DNA of 64,000 nt from assembly GCA_034638255.1 (NCBI GenBank), contig JAWPGT010000035.1, positions 124,001 through 188,000 on the forward strand, given 5' to 3'. This DNA comes from Coprinus comatus (taxonomy: Eukaryota > Basidiomycota > Agaricomycetes > Agaricales > Agaricaceae). Of the stretch, positions 1-11,097 are shown piece after piece (positions within the stretch are counted from its first letter, which is position 1; the number at the start of each line of letters is the position of its first letter). Below the pieces are notes generated by a model, which had not been told where the DNA came from, searched no databases, and saw only the letters and a program-made list of their open reading frames with translations. The position numbers were made by a program, and so were the translations under genes.

Positions 1-1416
1 AGTCGATTGATCATTATCGAGGTAATGCCTTGACTGAATGAAGCTCCAATGGCCTTGAGATCTGGAGGTGCCACCTGGTTATATAACCATCAATATAGCT
101 ATCCTAGTTTGAGCGTGGACACTCACAAAATAGATGACGGTGTTAAGAAGGTTGGCAAGAAATATAGCGAGAAAGTATAGCGCGCCGTCTCTTGCAAAAA
201 TATGCATCAAGCTAGGTAAGAATGTCAGAATGTGCAGAGCAGATCATGGAGGAATGGAACTGACTTGGAGTTGGCTGTCGTACTTCTCGAAAGATAGTAT
301 CCTCGCGTCTTTGCAAGAGTCAAAAAGAACATGACGGAGTCCGTGATTAAAGGAGCCACCCAGAGAGAAGCTAGTTCACTGTCAGAAGTTGTTTGTAGCC
401 ATGAATGGAATAGGTCGTACGAAAGAGTGCATCATCTCCAGTAAGAATGCAACCTGATTGATGAAATGAGCATTTGATAGTATCCGGGTTGGCGCTTAGC
501 GAACGTACCAACAATACCTGGCGGTAGTGGAACAGCTGAGATTCTTATGTCAATAATCAAGCTCAGAAATTGTACAGCATTCTACTCACGGAAACCAGTC
601 CGTAGACCAACGAAAGAAATAGTCGTCTGGCAAAGCAGTAGCACGCCTAGGAAGCTCGCAATCATCCAGCTTCGACCGTATAGTGCAAACACCCGGAGGA
701 TCATGATCACTTGAATGAACGGTTCATATGTGATGCAGAGTAATAAAATCTCCTGAGTACTCACATTCACAGACTATGAGTATTTGTCAGTTTATTCTAC
801 AGTTCGTAATCGTTATTTCTAACTTACCAGTGATCAAGACGACAGTCATATTCCCCTCAAAAGCGGCTACATGTTTGCAACTACGATTAAGTTTAAGTTC
901 GGACCTGCAAAATGGTTTCGGATGAAATGGAACTTACGGCTATGAATGATTTTCAGTATCAGATATCAATATCCCAGAAGAACACTCACCCCTGGAGGCA
1001 CCGGGTAATTAAACGCTAATAATATTGAGGTCGCCAGCCGTTGAGCCCCGAGATGATGATGCGAATGGCAAAACGGTGACTTACCGAAGGTAATAACTGC
1101 AAACTGTGCAGGAGTAAGATACCTGTTGAGCAGAAATAGCCATGTTGGTACTGAAAACCTCTTTTTCCAGATGTGTTCGACCTATAGTACAAAAGATTTA
1201 AACGTTCTAAGTATGTCTTGAAAGTACCAGAAGAAGGAGCTGTACTTCTTCATCGAAAGTGATCACTAGACATGTTTGCATCAGTATCTCGTATGCAACC
1301 ATAACATAGGATTTTAGAGACGCACCATGGTCGAATACCAGAAGGCAAAACACGGATAACTGGAAGTATTTACCTGCCATCCTGTATTCCGTTAACACGT
1401 GTAGCATCGAGGACAT
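1..1416 (-). CDS. DUF6533 multi-pass membrane protein (3' end beyond window)
   Basis: Spliced model on the minus strand, starting at the ATG at 1416. The first intron (about 56 nt) joins ...LVFDH to VITFDEE. The second joins FDEE to VEHIWKKR, followed by a hydrophobic segment with LFLLNRY. Later exons encode CKHVAAFEG, then ILRVFALYGRSW, then LWVAPLITD, then ARDGALYFLAIFLANLLNT, then LKAIGASFSQG at the window edge. This motif order (DHV-T-DEEV-IW, LFLLNRY, RVFALYGRS, SFSQ-SIMINRL) is that of the DUF6533 family, a large fungal group with about seven membrane segments and no established function. The stop codon is not in the window. A second member lies at 35424-36965. Family assignment is by recalled motif; the exact introns at the far 3' side are approximate. 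Confidence 0.82.
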
Positions 1417-2554
1417 AGATTCTTCAATTGGAGTTTACGTACAAGTGTTCAATACCTGATGCAAGTACTGCTGGATCTGGTGGACCATCCATTGAGGCTA
1501 AGATAGTTCAAAACTCAAACGCGTCCGTTGGGTTATTGGGAAGATGGGAGTCGGGACGGAAAGAGATATTGGTAGCAGAGCACCGACCTGGAAGGTATTT
1601 TAGAAGTACGTAGACTATTGCCGCATGCAGTTGTGCCTTCAGGTCTCAGACATTTCGGAAGAAATGCCGAAGAATTAACAATCACGAAATCGTATTGGCC
1701 CATGCATGTTTGAAGTTTGTTTTAGGTAAGTCATCATCTTGTGATCGGAGAATTGATAAATCTAGGGCGTGCATGTCAGGATCAGTGGCACAAATTCAGC
1801 TTCATATCAAAAGAATCCCTAGAAACGAGACGTATTACTGACAAGTGTACGCCATATAGATGTACTCCTCCATGCTAGCCATAGCCTTAGTTGTATTCAC
1901 ACCACAATAAAAATAACTTAATAGAATACTTTCCATTATGTGAGATTCCGCTGAGAAGGGACTTCCATATTCCACACAAGTGAATGATTATCATCGCGAA
2001 TTAGCTTCTGTGATTATGATCAATGTTCAAGACAGCCTTTCCAGCGCTGCCAAAACAAAAGCCAAGTTCTTCTGATCATAGCCAATCTAAGTATTTCAGA
2101 CGTAAAGTGCAGGCTCTAGTCCGAACAGGATGGCTGAATGCAAAAAAGCATTGTCGCAACTCCCTATAAATCCATCACTCTCATCAATATGATGTGCCAT
2201 CCATGTCATGTCTCCAAGGATAGTGGAAACTAAAACCAATCAAAAGTGCCTGTTAAAAACTATCTTTAGCTTTGCCGCATCGGTCATCTTTCCCCCCAGA
2301 GTTTCATCAGCGTCGTGATGTCATCAGATGTGCCGCATTCGAATCAAAATATTTCAAGCAGTTGGTAAATATCGTACCTCCGTTCTCCGTGCTAACCATC
2401 TATGTGGCGAGATTCCTATCGTATGGTATCATGTATATCAGAAGCTCGATAAATTTATCATACCAACTATCTCACATGTCACGGGCAGGCTTCATGAAGG
2501 TGTATAAAATTGGGCGGTCTAAAATACGGAATCTAACATATCGTACATTACAGT
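1417..2554. other. Intergenic, no gene supported
   Basis: This lies between the divergently oriented DUF6533 gene and OMT copy 1. Short ORFs (for example 1428-1613) have no recognisable domain or splice-compatible partner. The only regulatory signal I can point to is the TATA element at 2503. Confidence 0.6.
2503..2509 (+). promoter_or_regulatory. TATA box of OMT copy 1
   Basis: TATAAAA lies 52 bp upstream of the ATG at 2555. Copies 3 and 4 have TATAAGA about 80 bp upstream of their ATGs. Confidence 0.45.
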
Positions 2555-4446
2555 ATGTCTACCCAGCAAAGCGCCGACGTCGCCACTTTACTCTCAATCA
2601 TCGTAAATTCAGCCAACTTCATCGAGAACTCATTCAAGAACACTCAAACGAAACCTTATGTTCCTTCTCTTGAGGATTTAGAGTCTCACCCAATGGATGG
2701 CGAATTGTCATCATTACAGCTCAAGACGGCTACACAAACGCTCGAAGGAGCCTGTGCACAGCTATGTGCAACATTAACACGTCCGAATCACAACTTGACC
2801 AATGTGTGTTCACCCCTTGATGTCCATTTTATATGCTATTGACATATTCACGACAGAAATTCATGAGCGTATGTGCCACCTACGTCTTACGCTACAATAA
2901 CAGGATTTAATGGAGGAAACAGATATATTTGTCTGCGAGCCTGAACACGGTTTTGAACGCAAAGATTTCAGATATCATTGGGATGAACCGAAACGGCATG
3001 GCGGTTGAAGAAATTGCCAAGAAGTCGGGTATTGAATCTAAGAAGTTGGCACGGGTCCTCCGTCTATTGTGCGCTCATCATATCTTCCGAGAAGGTAAAA
3101 CGGGCACAATGCAGTTTCCATCTGGCCTACAGCAGTTTTTTGACACGTGATGTCCCAACAGTAAACGCCGATGTTTTTGCCAACAATCGGCTGAGCATCC
3201 AATTGCAAGCTTCTAACCCGCTCTCTAGTCTTGGTCTTCATTTGTAAGCCTACTTCATAGCAATTGTGATACAACCGTTTCTCACTAACATGTTCTCTTA
3301 GTGTTGATGAAAATTATAAAGCCACAGGTTTTCTTTATGAGACGCTGTCGGATCCGGAATGGGGGTCATCATATGCTGCTAACAATACCCCCTTCAATAA
3401 ACATACCGGATTTGATGGTCCTCTGTTTACATGGTATGGAGGAGTAAGTTCTCATATCCTAATCTCTCTCTCCTACAACGTACTAACATGTAGCGTAGGC
3501 AGGTAGCCCTGTAGGTGCAGAACAGGGCGCTCGATTTGGTCGTGGTATGATGGGATTCAATGAAGCTATTGAAGCGCTTTCTGTAGTCAACGGTGAGTAT
3601 TAATTGATGAAGAAAATCTTACTCCCCGCTCACTCACTCACGTTCAAAGCATTTCCCTGGGGAGAGCTGCAACAAGGAGCCGTTGTTAACGATGTTGGTG
3701 GAGGTATTGGTCATATAATTATGGAGCTCGCCAAAAAATATCCCAACCTCAAGTTCAAGCTACAAGATCTTCCGGAACGTGTTGAACAGGCTGAGAAAGA
3801 AATCTGGCCCAAGGAATGCCCCGAAGCACTCAAGGAGGACAGAATCGAGTTTAAGGGTTTCGACTTTTTGAAAGAATCGCCAATCGCCGGCTGTGATGTA
3901 TATTATGTGAGTGTCTCAATTGCTTAAGCGTTTGTAAGTCATAGATGTTGATGAGGGTTCTACATTTCCAGTTGAAGCATATCATGTAAGTATGATATTA
4001 ACAGTGCGATCCGGCGCGAGCTAACAAAAAACATTAGTCACGACTGGCCAGAGGCAGAGTCCATCACGATTCTCAACAATGTTAGAAAGGCTATGGGTCC
4101 TCATAGCCGTGTTTTGATTCGTAAGTACAATACATCTTCATTTAACTATCAACTCATCAAACGATATTATTGTCTCCTTATAGATGAATATATTCTTCAA
4201 ACTGCGAACCGTGTCCCAGAAGGTCGATCAGAGTTTAATCAGGCTCCCGAACCTCTCTTGCCCAATTACGGTATGGGGAGAATCCGCCAGTATAACCTTG
4301 ATTTGGATATGATGAATATGTTGAATGCGCAAGAAAGGAAGTTAGAAGATTTTATTAGGCTGGGAAAGGCTGCAGGATTAGAGTTCGTTAAGCTTTGGGA
4401 CTTCGGAGAGATGAATGTTGTTGAGTTTCGAGTTCCAAAGGTATAG
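2555..4446 (+). CDS. O-methyltransferase, copy 1 of 4
   Basis: SAM-dependent O-methyltransferase of the two-domain COMT type (N-terminal dimerisation/winged-helix part, C-terminal Rossmann part). Ten exons keep phase: 2555-2803, 2857-2868, 2923-3094, 3162-3243, 3302-3443, 3499-3592, 3650-3906, 3972-3985, 4038-4120, 4184-4446, giving 455 aa. The winged-helix part includes GMAVEEIAKKSGIESKKLAR. The SAM-binding motif is VNDVGGGIGH. The catalytic-base region reads LKHIIHDW, with the His and Trp-preceding Asp intact. The start is the ATG matching the start of its paralogues. Exons 2 (12 nt) and 8 (14 nt) are microexons present in all four copies. Substrate unknown: small aromatic hydroxyls are typical of the family, but nothing nearby identifies a pathway. 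Confidence 0.9.
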
Positions 4447-4939
4447 AGGGGATAAAGCATATTCTCTACGCCGCAGATAGGCCAATATATAGAGTTATTA
4501 ATATATATTCACCACATGACTCGGTCAATCTACCAGTATGCTCCTGGGGTGGAACTTTGGAACCATGAGCCGAAATCCGACAAACTATGATTTGACGATG
4601 TCTTGATTCCCGAATAAAATATATTAATACAACGCAATCATGTTAGTAAAGCTGTGTACGCAAGCATAAGCGAATCGTTCAGCGCTGGAGTATCAATGTT
4701 TTTACTATCATCAAGCCAGTAGAAAAGAACCTTAAGACCCCAATTTTCAGGCTTCTTCGAAGTTTACTTCTCCCGCATCCATCAGACACGGTTAGATACT
4801 AGCGGTTCCCGATAAAGTTATTATGGCCTATTCCCACACAAACATCAATGCTTGTCCAGTACAAATAAGAGTCTGGGAGAGTCTGTCGAAAGAGATCCCA
4901 GAACTCACAGTTTCAACTTGTCAGCGCCAACATCTCACT
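4447..4939. other. Intergenic between OMT copies 1 and 2
   Basis: About 490 bp of AT-rich DNA that would hold the 3' end of copy 1 and the promoter of copy 2. An in-frame upstream ATG exists at 4823, but the paralogues all begin at the position equivalent to 4940. No clear TATA box was seen. Confidence 0.5.
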
Positions 4940-6810
4940 ATGACAACTGTGTCAAACGATATTTCTACTCTCCTTGCCATCATCACAAATTCTGCGAAGG
5001 TTATCGAGGCTTCATTCCAGAATACCTCGAAGCCCTACGTTCCATCTCTTAACGATCTAGACCCCCATCCATTTGATAAGGAAATCTCATCCTTAGAGCT
5101 CAAGACTGCAACTCAGTCTCTCGAAGGGGCTTGTGCACAACTCTGTGCAACGCTTACACGTCCGAATCACAACTTGACAAATGTAAGCTAGAAGCTCTGC
5201 ACTACTTTACTACAAAATAACTTCTAATGTTAAAAACTATGCAAATGTGCACAGAAATTCATGCATGTATGCGCTTTTTCTTTAACCTACCGTTCGCAGT
5301 ACTAACACCAAGGGTCAGATATACCTTTCTGCATGCATTGGAACTGTTCTGAATGCTAAAGTAACCGACGCAATTGGTGTGGATCCGAACGGCATGGCAG
5401 TCGAGGAAATTGGAAGGCGGGTCGGTATTGAGCCTACAAAGTTAGCAAGGGTCCTCCGCCTATTGTGTACCCATCATATATTCCGTGAAGGTAAGTTGGC
5501 TTTATTAGAGCTGTGGCAAGTTTATAAACGCTTCATCTCGCCATAGTCCGGCCAGACGTATTTGCGAATAATAGGCTGAGCATCAGTTTACGCGCTTCAA
5601 GCAATCTCGCTGATCATGGTCTTCAGCTGTAAGTGTTTACCTAAATATTCTATATCATAGTAAGAGTCTACAATGACCCATCTAGCACGGATGAGAACTA
5701 TCAGGCCACAGGACGTCTATTTGAAACTTTGTTGGATCCAGAATGGGGTCCATCCACTGCTCCTAATCGTGCACCACTCAATAGATTGACGGGCTTTGAT
5801 GGACCATTGTTTGCGTGGTATGGCGGGGTAAGACAGCATTGTGAACCCAGAATTCAGCTAAGAATTTGATGTAATAATATCAGGAAGGAGACCCAATAGG
5901 TGCTGTACAAGGTGCTCGATTCGGACGTGGCATGATGGGGTTCAATGAAACTAGCGAGGCACTCGCTCTTGTACAATGCAAGTATTAGTACTTAAATTCT
6001 CAAGTCATATGAACTCACCGTCGTGCTAGTGTTCCCATGGGATAAATTGCCAGAAGGAACGACGGTAAATGATGTTGGAGGTGGTCTTGGCCACATGATA
6101 CTCGAACTTGCAAAATGCTATCCCCACCTTAGGCTCATACTCCAGGATCGCCCAGAGCGTGTCGAACAAGCAGAGAAAGAGATATGGCCCCAGCAGTGCC
6201 CAGATGCTTTGAAGGAAAATAGAGTTCAGTTCAAAGGATTCGACTTCTTCGTAGATCCCCCCATTTCAAACTGTGATATTTATTATGTGAGATGTCTCTT
6301 TGTGTACAATCATGCAACTACTAATTTTTTCCTAATCTTCAGATCAAACACACCCTGTAAGCACAAATCAATCTTTCATGCAACCAAGAAAGGCTAAATG
6401 GCATCTTTCTAGTCATAACTGGCCTGACGAAGAGTCCATCGCTATTCTTAGTAATGTGAAGAAAGCCATGGGGCCCAATAGTCGTGTCCTCATTCGTAAG
6501 TTCTAATAATTATAGTTGGGATTGGTCAATACTGAGAGCTTCTTTGATAGACGAACATATTCTTCAAACGGCGAGTCGTATTCCCGAGGGTCAATCGCAT
6601 TTCAACCAAGCTCCGGAGCCCCTTCTACCTAATTATGGGATGGGAAAGATACGACAATACAACCTCGACTTGAACATGATGACCATGTGCAACACACAGA
6701 CGAGGACGCTGGATGATCATGTTAGACTTGGCAAGTCAGCAGGATTGGAGTTTGTTAAACTTTGGGATCTTGGAGAGATGGGTATGGTTGAGTTTAAACT
6801 CCCCGGCTAA
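4940..6810 (+). CDS. O-methyltransferase, copy 2 of 4
   Basis: Ten-exon gene with the same architecture as copy 1: 4940-5182, 5255-5266, 5319-5490, 5547-5628, 5686-5827, 5884-5977, 6030-6286, 6343-6356, 6413-6495, 6551-6810, giving 452 aa. SAM motif VNDVGGGLGH; catalytic region IKHTLHNW, so the residue after the putative catalytic His is Asn as in copies 3 and 4, not Asp as in copy 1. The sixth intron has a GC donor (gcaagt) instead of GT: the corresponding copy 1, 3 and 4 introns begin with GT, and frame and homology require the boundary here. The microexons (12 nt, KFMH; 14 nt, IKHTL) are conserved. It lies head-to-tail with copy 1, which it resembles in carrying the extra fourth intron, so the pair probably arose by tandem duplication. 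Confidence 0.9.
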
Positions 6811-8681
6811 TCTGCTAGTTTTTGAATAATCCCAGAGTCAAGACTGTTTTTTTAGCTTTCGTAAAAAATGAAGAGAAATAAAGAGCCTTCCATCTGTTTA
6901 GTATTAGTGCATTAACCAACACAGGGGTGAAATATGGCTACCCTAATAACCCTAGTTATTTCTTGTGGTGATTTGATGAGCTCATGGAGTGCATAATATT
7001 TACAGAAGTAACTTGATTTAATTAAGGGCCTTGGTCCGCTCTGTATATAAAGAACAGAACATGCGTATACTGAAACAGTATGCTAAGAAGACAATGAGAG
7101 AACATCAGAGGCAGAGTATGAGATGTGACCGAAACGGAAAGTCCACAAACGTCACGAATAATAACATTATCTAAAAGCACTCTTGTAAGTAGGAGTTGCC
7201 TCCTTTGAAGATCATCGCATTGACTGTAGTACGGCCCGGTGTACTTGCGATGTGACATTGGCTCGCTGCTGTAAGTATTAATATCTGAACGATACTGTTG
7301 ACCGGCACTGCTACAGGGAAATGTAGTTAAAGAAAATTAGCTAGCTGATGATAATAAAAGCAATCGGACCGGTTACTGTAATCGTTTAGCGATAGATAGA
7401 GCCGTAGCACGTACGCAAATTTAGTTGTATCAAATCGCATTATTTGGGAATACTCAAGGGAGAGCCAGAGTTGGCAGTCGCTTCATTTGAAAGGAGAATG
7501 ATTTCCGCGGTCGCCCGAGCTCCACGGCATACAATCCTTGTAGTTTATACTGTTGTGATACATTAGTTAATAGTCTGTAGCTTGTAGCACATGCTACTAA
7601 ATTCTCTATTATAAAGGAACACATACTACTAGCCGTGTAACTTTGATGCTGTGATCTTCTTTTCTCCAGGAAACCCGAAGCCCTCCCATTAGCGCCGGGT
7701 GTTATAATTCCACAGGTCACAAAGGGACATCGCTTGGGAGTCGCAATTACTGTATCATAGCATTATCTCAAAACAAAAACTCTTCGACGTTCATCTTCAG
7801 ATCGCCCCAACAGCCATCGGAGACCAGAAGCTGAAGTCTCTCAATACTCTCCTACTTTATGGATCAAAGGTAGACAACAAATAAAATGAGGGTTAATACT
7901 TTATTGCATCATTGCAGTCTGATGAGGAGCTTATCCTGTTGGGGTCGATATTCAAAATAGATAACAAAGTAGCCAATCGTTCTGCTTGTGCTGTCACGTT
8001 GTGTATTCTAAGTGAGAATCTCACTAATTTGGCATTCAGGGCTTTTCAATTGTTATGACAGGTCACGATAATCATATTCACGCACTATTAACTAGGAGCT
8101 CCGAGTGAAATATGTGGCTGAGATAGAGGCTCATGTTGTGTCAGAGGTGCATATAACGTAGATTATACCTATTCAACACATGAGGCGTCCGAGCCATTAA
8201 GAGGAAACTGTATAGCTTAACTAGCCGATGCGTGATGGTATTGGGTAGCTGGCTTTGTGGCATTCGAAGAGAGATTGCGGTAGTCTACCGTGACTGATGT
8301 AACTGTCCGAAGTAAATTAGTGGTCAGCGCTTCAGCTACAGTCCACCTATCGTAGGCATAAGACGCAGATCACTGAAGTATTTATAGCTCCGCAGCAAAG
8401 TTCGGTTAATGACGAATATGTGTTTATGTATATGTCACGGCGAGGTGATCGCACTCGATTACCGATATTAAAGAGTCAATTTTCGAAAACAAAAATTTGT
8501 TCTTACTATTACCCCGCGTTCATCAAATTGAATTTGCCGACTCAATGCATACATACCATACCATACCAGGACGTCCTGCTATAGGTACTCCTACCACGGT
8601 TAGAGATGATTGCAGAGGTACCATCATGGGTGCAAAGGGCTAAGAATAGCTCAATTCTTCGGCTCGAGCATTACTTTGAAT
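6811..8681. other. Intergenic, no gene supported
   Basis: About 1.9 kb between OMT copies 2 and 3. The minus-strand ORFs at 7022-7258 and 7454-7720 show no domain, no conserved motif and no splice partners. A short CATAC repeat occurs near 8550. Nothing else is recognised. Confidence 0.55.
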
Positions 8682-8838
8682 ACAAGAGTAAAGCTTGATG
8701 GTAGATGGATTCGTAGTCTGGCACAGAATATGGGATTACAGCGAAAGTGTTGGATCTAAAACCGCCTTCTATAGAGTTGCCCTACAAGCTGTTCAATAGC
8801 CGAACGCATATCTTTTTGGACAGAGTCTGTTGTTCGCA

Positions 8839-8845
8839 TATAAGA
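8839..8845 (+). promoter_or_regulatory. TATA box of OMT copy 3
   Basis: TATAAGA, 87 bp before the ATG at 8926, inside a stretch (GGACAGAGTCTGTTGTTCGC before it) that is identical upstream of copy 4. Confidence 0.5.
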
Positions 8846-8925
8846 ACGGTTTGAACGCGAAGTGTAAAAGTACTTGTGGAACCCAGTCTCAGGTGTTTTC
8901 AATCCCCTCTCACAACACTACTATT

Positions 8926-10735
8926 ATGGCACAGAACGAAACCATCTCCTCTCTCGTTGCAATTATTGCAAATTCCGCAAAGGTCATCGAGAGCTCATAC
9001 AAGGCAACCGAAAAGCCTTATGTCCCATCTTTGAACGACATCGAGCCACATCCATTGGACCAGGATGTCTCGACTTTGCAACTTAAGTCTGCCTCCCACG
9101 CACTCGAAGGTGCTTGTGCACAATTGTGTGCGACCTTGATCAAACCTAATTCCACCTTGCTCAACGTGAGTGTTCTCCTACATGAATTATTGTTTCAGAT
9201 GACTAACAAATATATTTAAAATGCAGAAATTCATGCACGTAAGAAGATCTGCTAATCACATACATCAACAATTTGACTTAAAATGTCTTAGATCTACTTC
9301 TCTGCCAGTCTTGCTACTGCTCTGAACGCAAAGGTTCCCGATGTTATTGGCTGGGAGTCTACCGGAATGCACGTCAGTGAAATTGCCGCCAAGACCGGCA
9401 TCGAAGAAAGGAAATTGGCTCGCGTCCTTCGCTTACTTGTCGCACATCACGTCTTTACTGAAGGTAAGGGTTATAAATAGATTGATACCGCACACAACTG
9501 AATATTTCATTCTCTTAGTATCCGATGGTGTGTTTGCCAACAACAGGCTTAGTGTCCACCTCAGAGAATCGAACCCTCTCTCGAGTCTTGGTCTCCAATT
9601 CTCAGATGAGAACTACAAAGCTACTGGACATTTGCGCGAGACATTGTTGGATCCCAAAGTCGGTGCTTCATACTCTCCCAGAGAAACTGCCTTCAACAGG
9701 TACATGGCTCCATGGGATGGTACCTTCTTCGAGTGGTACGGCGCGGTAAGCCTAAAGAATTTCTTTGAGAGCAATTGGTTTCTAATCATTTTACGACAAC
9801 ATTCAGGCTGGTGCAGCCTATGGTGCTCGCTTTGGCCGTGGCATGATCGGATTCAACGAGGCCAATGAATCCCTTGCCGTCCTTAAGCGTAAGTTACTAA
9901 TTCACCCTACAGATAACATTGGCGAGATTATTTATATTTTTATCTGTAGATTTCCCTTGGGATCAATTGCCAGCAGGAACCACCGTCAGTGACGTCGGCA
10001 GTGGTGTTGGTCACATCAGCATGGAGCTCGCCAAGATTAACCCAGGTCTGAAGCTCAAGCTTCACGATCGTCAAGAACGTGTTGACCAGGCTCGCACCGA
10101 ACTCTGGCCTAAAGAGTGCCCCGAGGCCCTTGCAGAGGGCAGGGTTGAATTCATTGGTTTCGACTTTGTTAATGATTCCCCCGCATTTGGATCTGATATC
10201 TACTTCGTGAGTGATGTCTTTCCAATTGAAGTAGACTGCAGTATTGACGTTTTCCCTCATTTAGATCAAGCACATCATGTATGTCTCTGACAGTCACAGA
10301 ATTATTGACATGAGCTCATGAATTAATTTTTAGCCACAACTGGCCTGATGCCGAGTCGATCTCGATTCTTAGCAATGTCAGGAAGGCCATGGGTCCCAAC
10401 AGTCGTGTCCTCGTTCGTAAGTGATCTTCGTTCCCGTTTTGAATGTACTCGAGCTTATGTTATGATCATCAGACGAGCATATCCTTCAAAATTCTGTTCG
10501 TCTCCCTGAAGAGGAATCGATCTTCTCTCAGGCTCCAGAACCTCTTCTTGCCAACTATGGTGCTGGTAAGATTCGTCAGTACAACATTGACATCAACATG
10601 TTGGCATTGTTCAATGCGCAAGAGAGGACATTGGATGAGCATATCAAGTTGGGGAAAGCTGCTGGATTGGAGTTTGCCAAGTTCTGGGATTTGGGCGAGA
10701 TGGGTCTTGTAGAGTTCAGGCTTCCCCGAGCCTAA
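8926..10735 (+). CDS. O-methyltransferase, copy 3 of 4
   Basis: Nine exons in phase: 8926-9165, 9227-9238, 9292-9463, 9519-9745, 9807-9888, 9950-10206, 10265-10278, 10334-10416, 10473-10735, giving 449 aa. It has the same two-domain COMT-like layout; SAM motif VSDVGSGVGH (copies 1 and 2 have GGG in place of GSG), catalytic region IKHIIHNW. Compared with copies 1 and 2 it lacks the intron after the LSSLGL motif, so two exons are fused in the 9519-9745 exon. Both microexons (12 nt at 9227, 14 nt at 10265) are kept. The protein ends EFRLPRA then stop; copy 4 loses this stop through a one-base difference. Substrate unknown. Confidence 0.91.
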
Positions 10736-11097
10736 ATGTTCACATTTTGAGTTAGTAGTCGCTCATATCACTATTGCTATTACTTTGTTTTCCTTCCGTA
10801 TGTCATTAGATCTATTACCCATTGATGTATTGTATCATGAAATCTTGCAGTTCTAATTCATTTTTCGTGCAATTTCATTTAACCACCATTCGTTCATTTA
10901 TATATTTTCTTCAGCGCATTTTGCAAGCAATAACTCTTAATGAAATTCGTTCGACATACATATGCAATAGGTAATGAGCAATGTGATTATATACATAATA
11001 GGAGAAATAAAATTATCATACATTAATTTAAGTTATGAATTACTTTTGTGAAGAGCAGGGGTTTGACACAAATCAAGATCTATGATAAGAAGATGCA
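10736..11097. other. 3' intergenic between convergent genes
   Basis: About 360 bp of AT-rich DNA between the ends of OMT copy 3 (+) and the PPR gene (-). It should hold both 3' untranslated regions. No gene seen. Confidence 0.6.

Larger units (their letters stand above)
8682..10900 (+). repeat. Duplicated block, left copy (promoter plus OMT copy 3)
   Basis: From about 8682 to 10900 the sequence matches 16320-18500 nearly base for base in exons and introns, more loosely in the promoter. The block includes about 240 bp upstream, the TATA element and the 3' untranslated start. Copies are offset by 7644 bp. The PPR and GFA genes lie between the copies and are not duplicated. Confidence 0.85.

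Noticed and set aside
7022..7720. Two minus-strand ORFs between OMT copies 2 and 3
   Set aside because: No domain, no splice continuity, and composition like the surrounding intergenic DNA.
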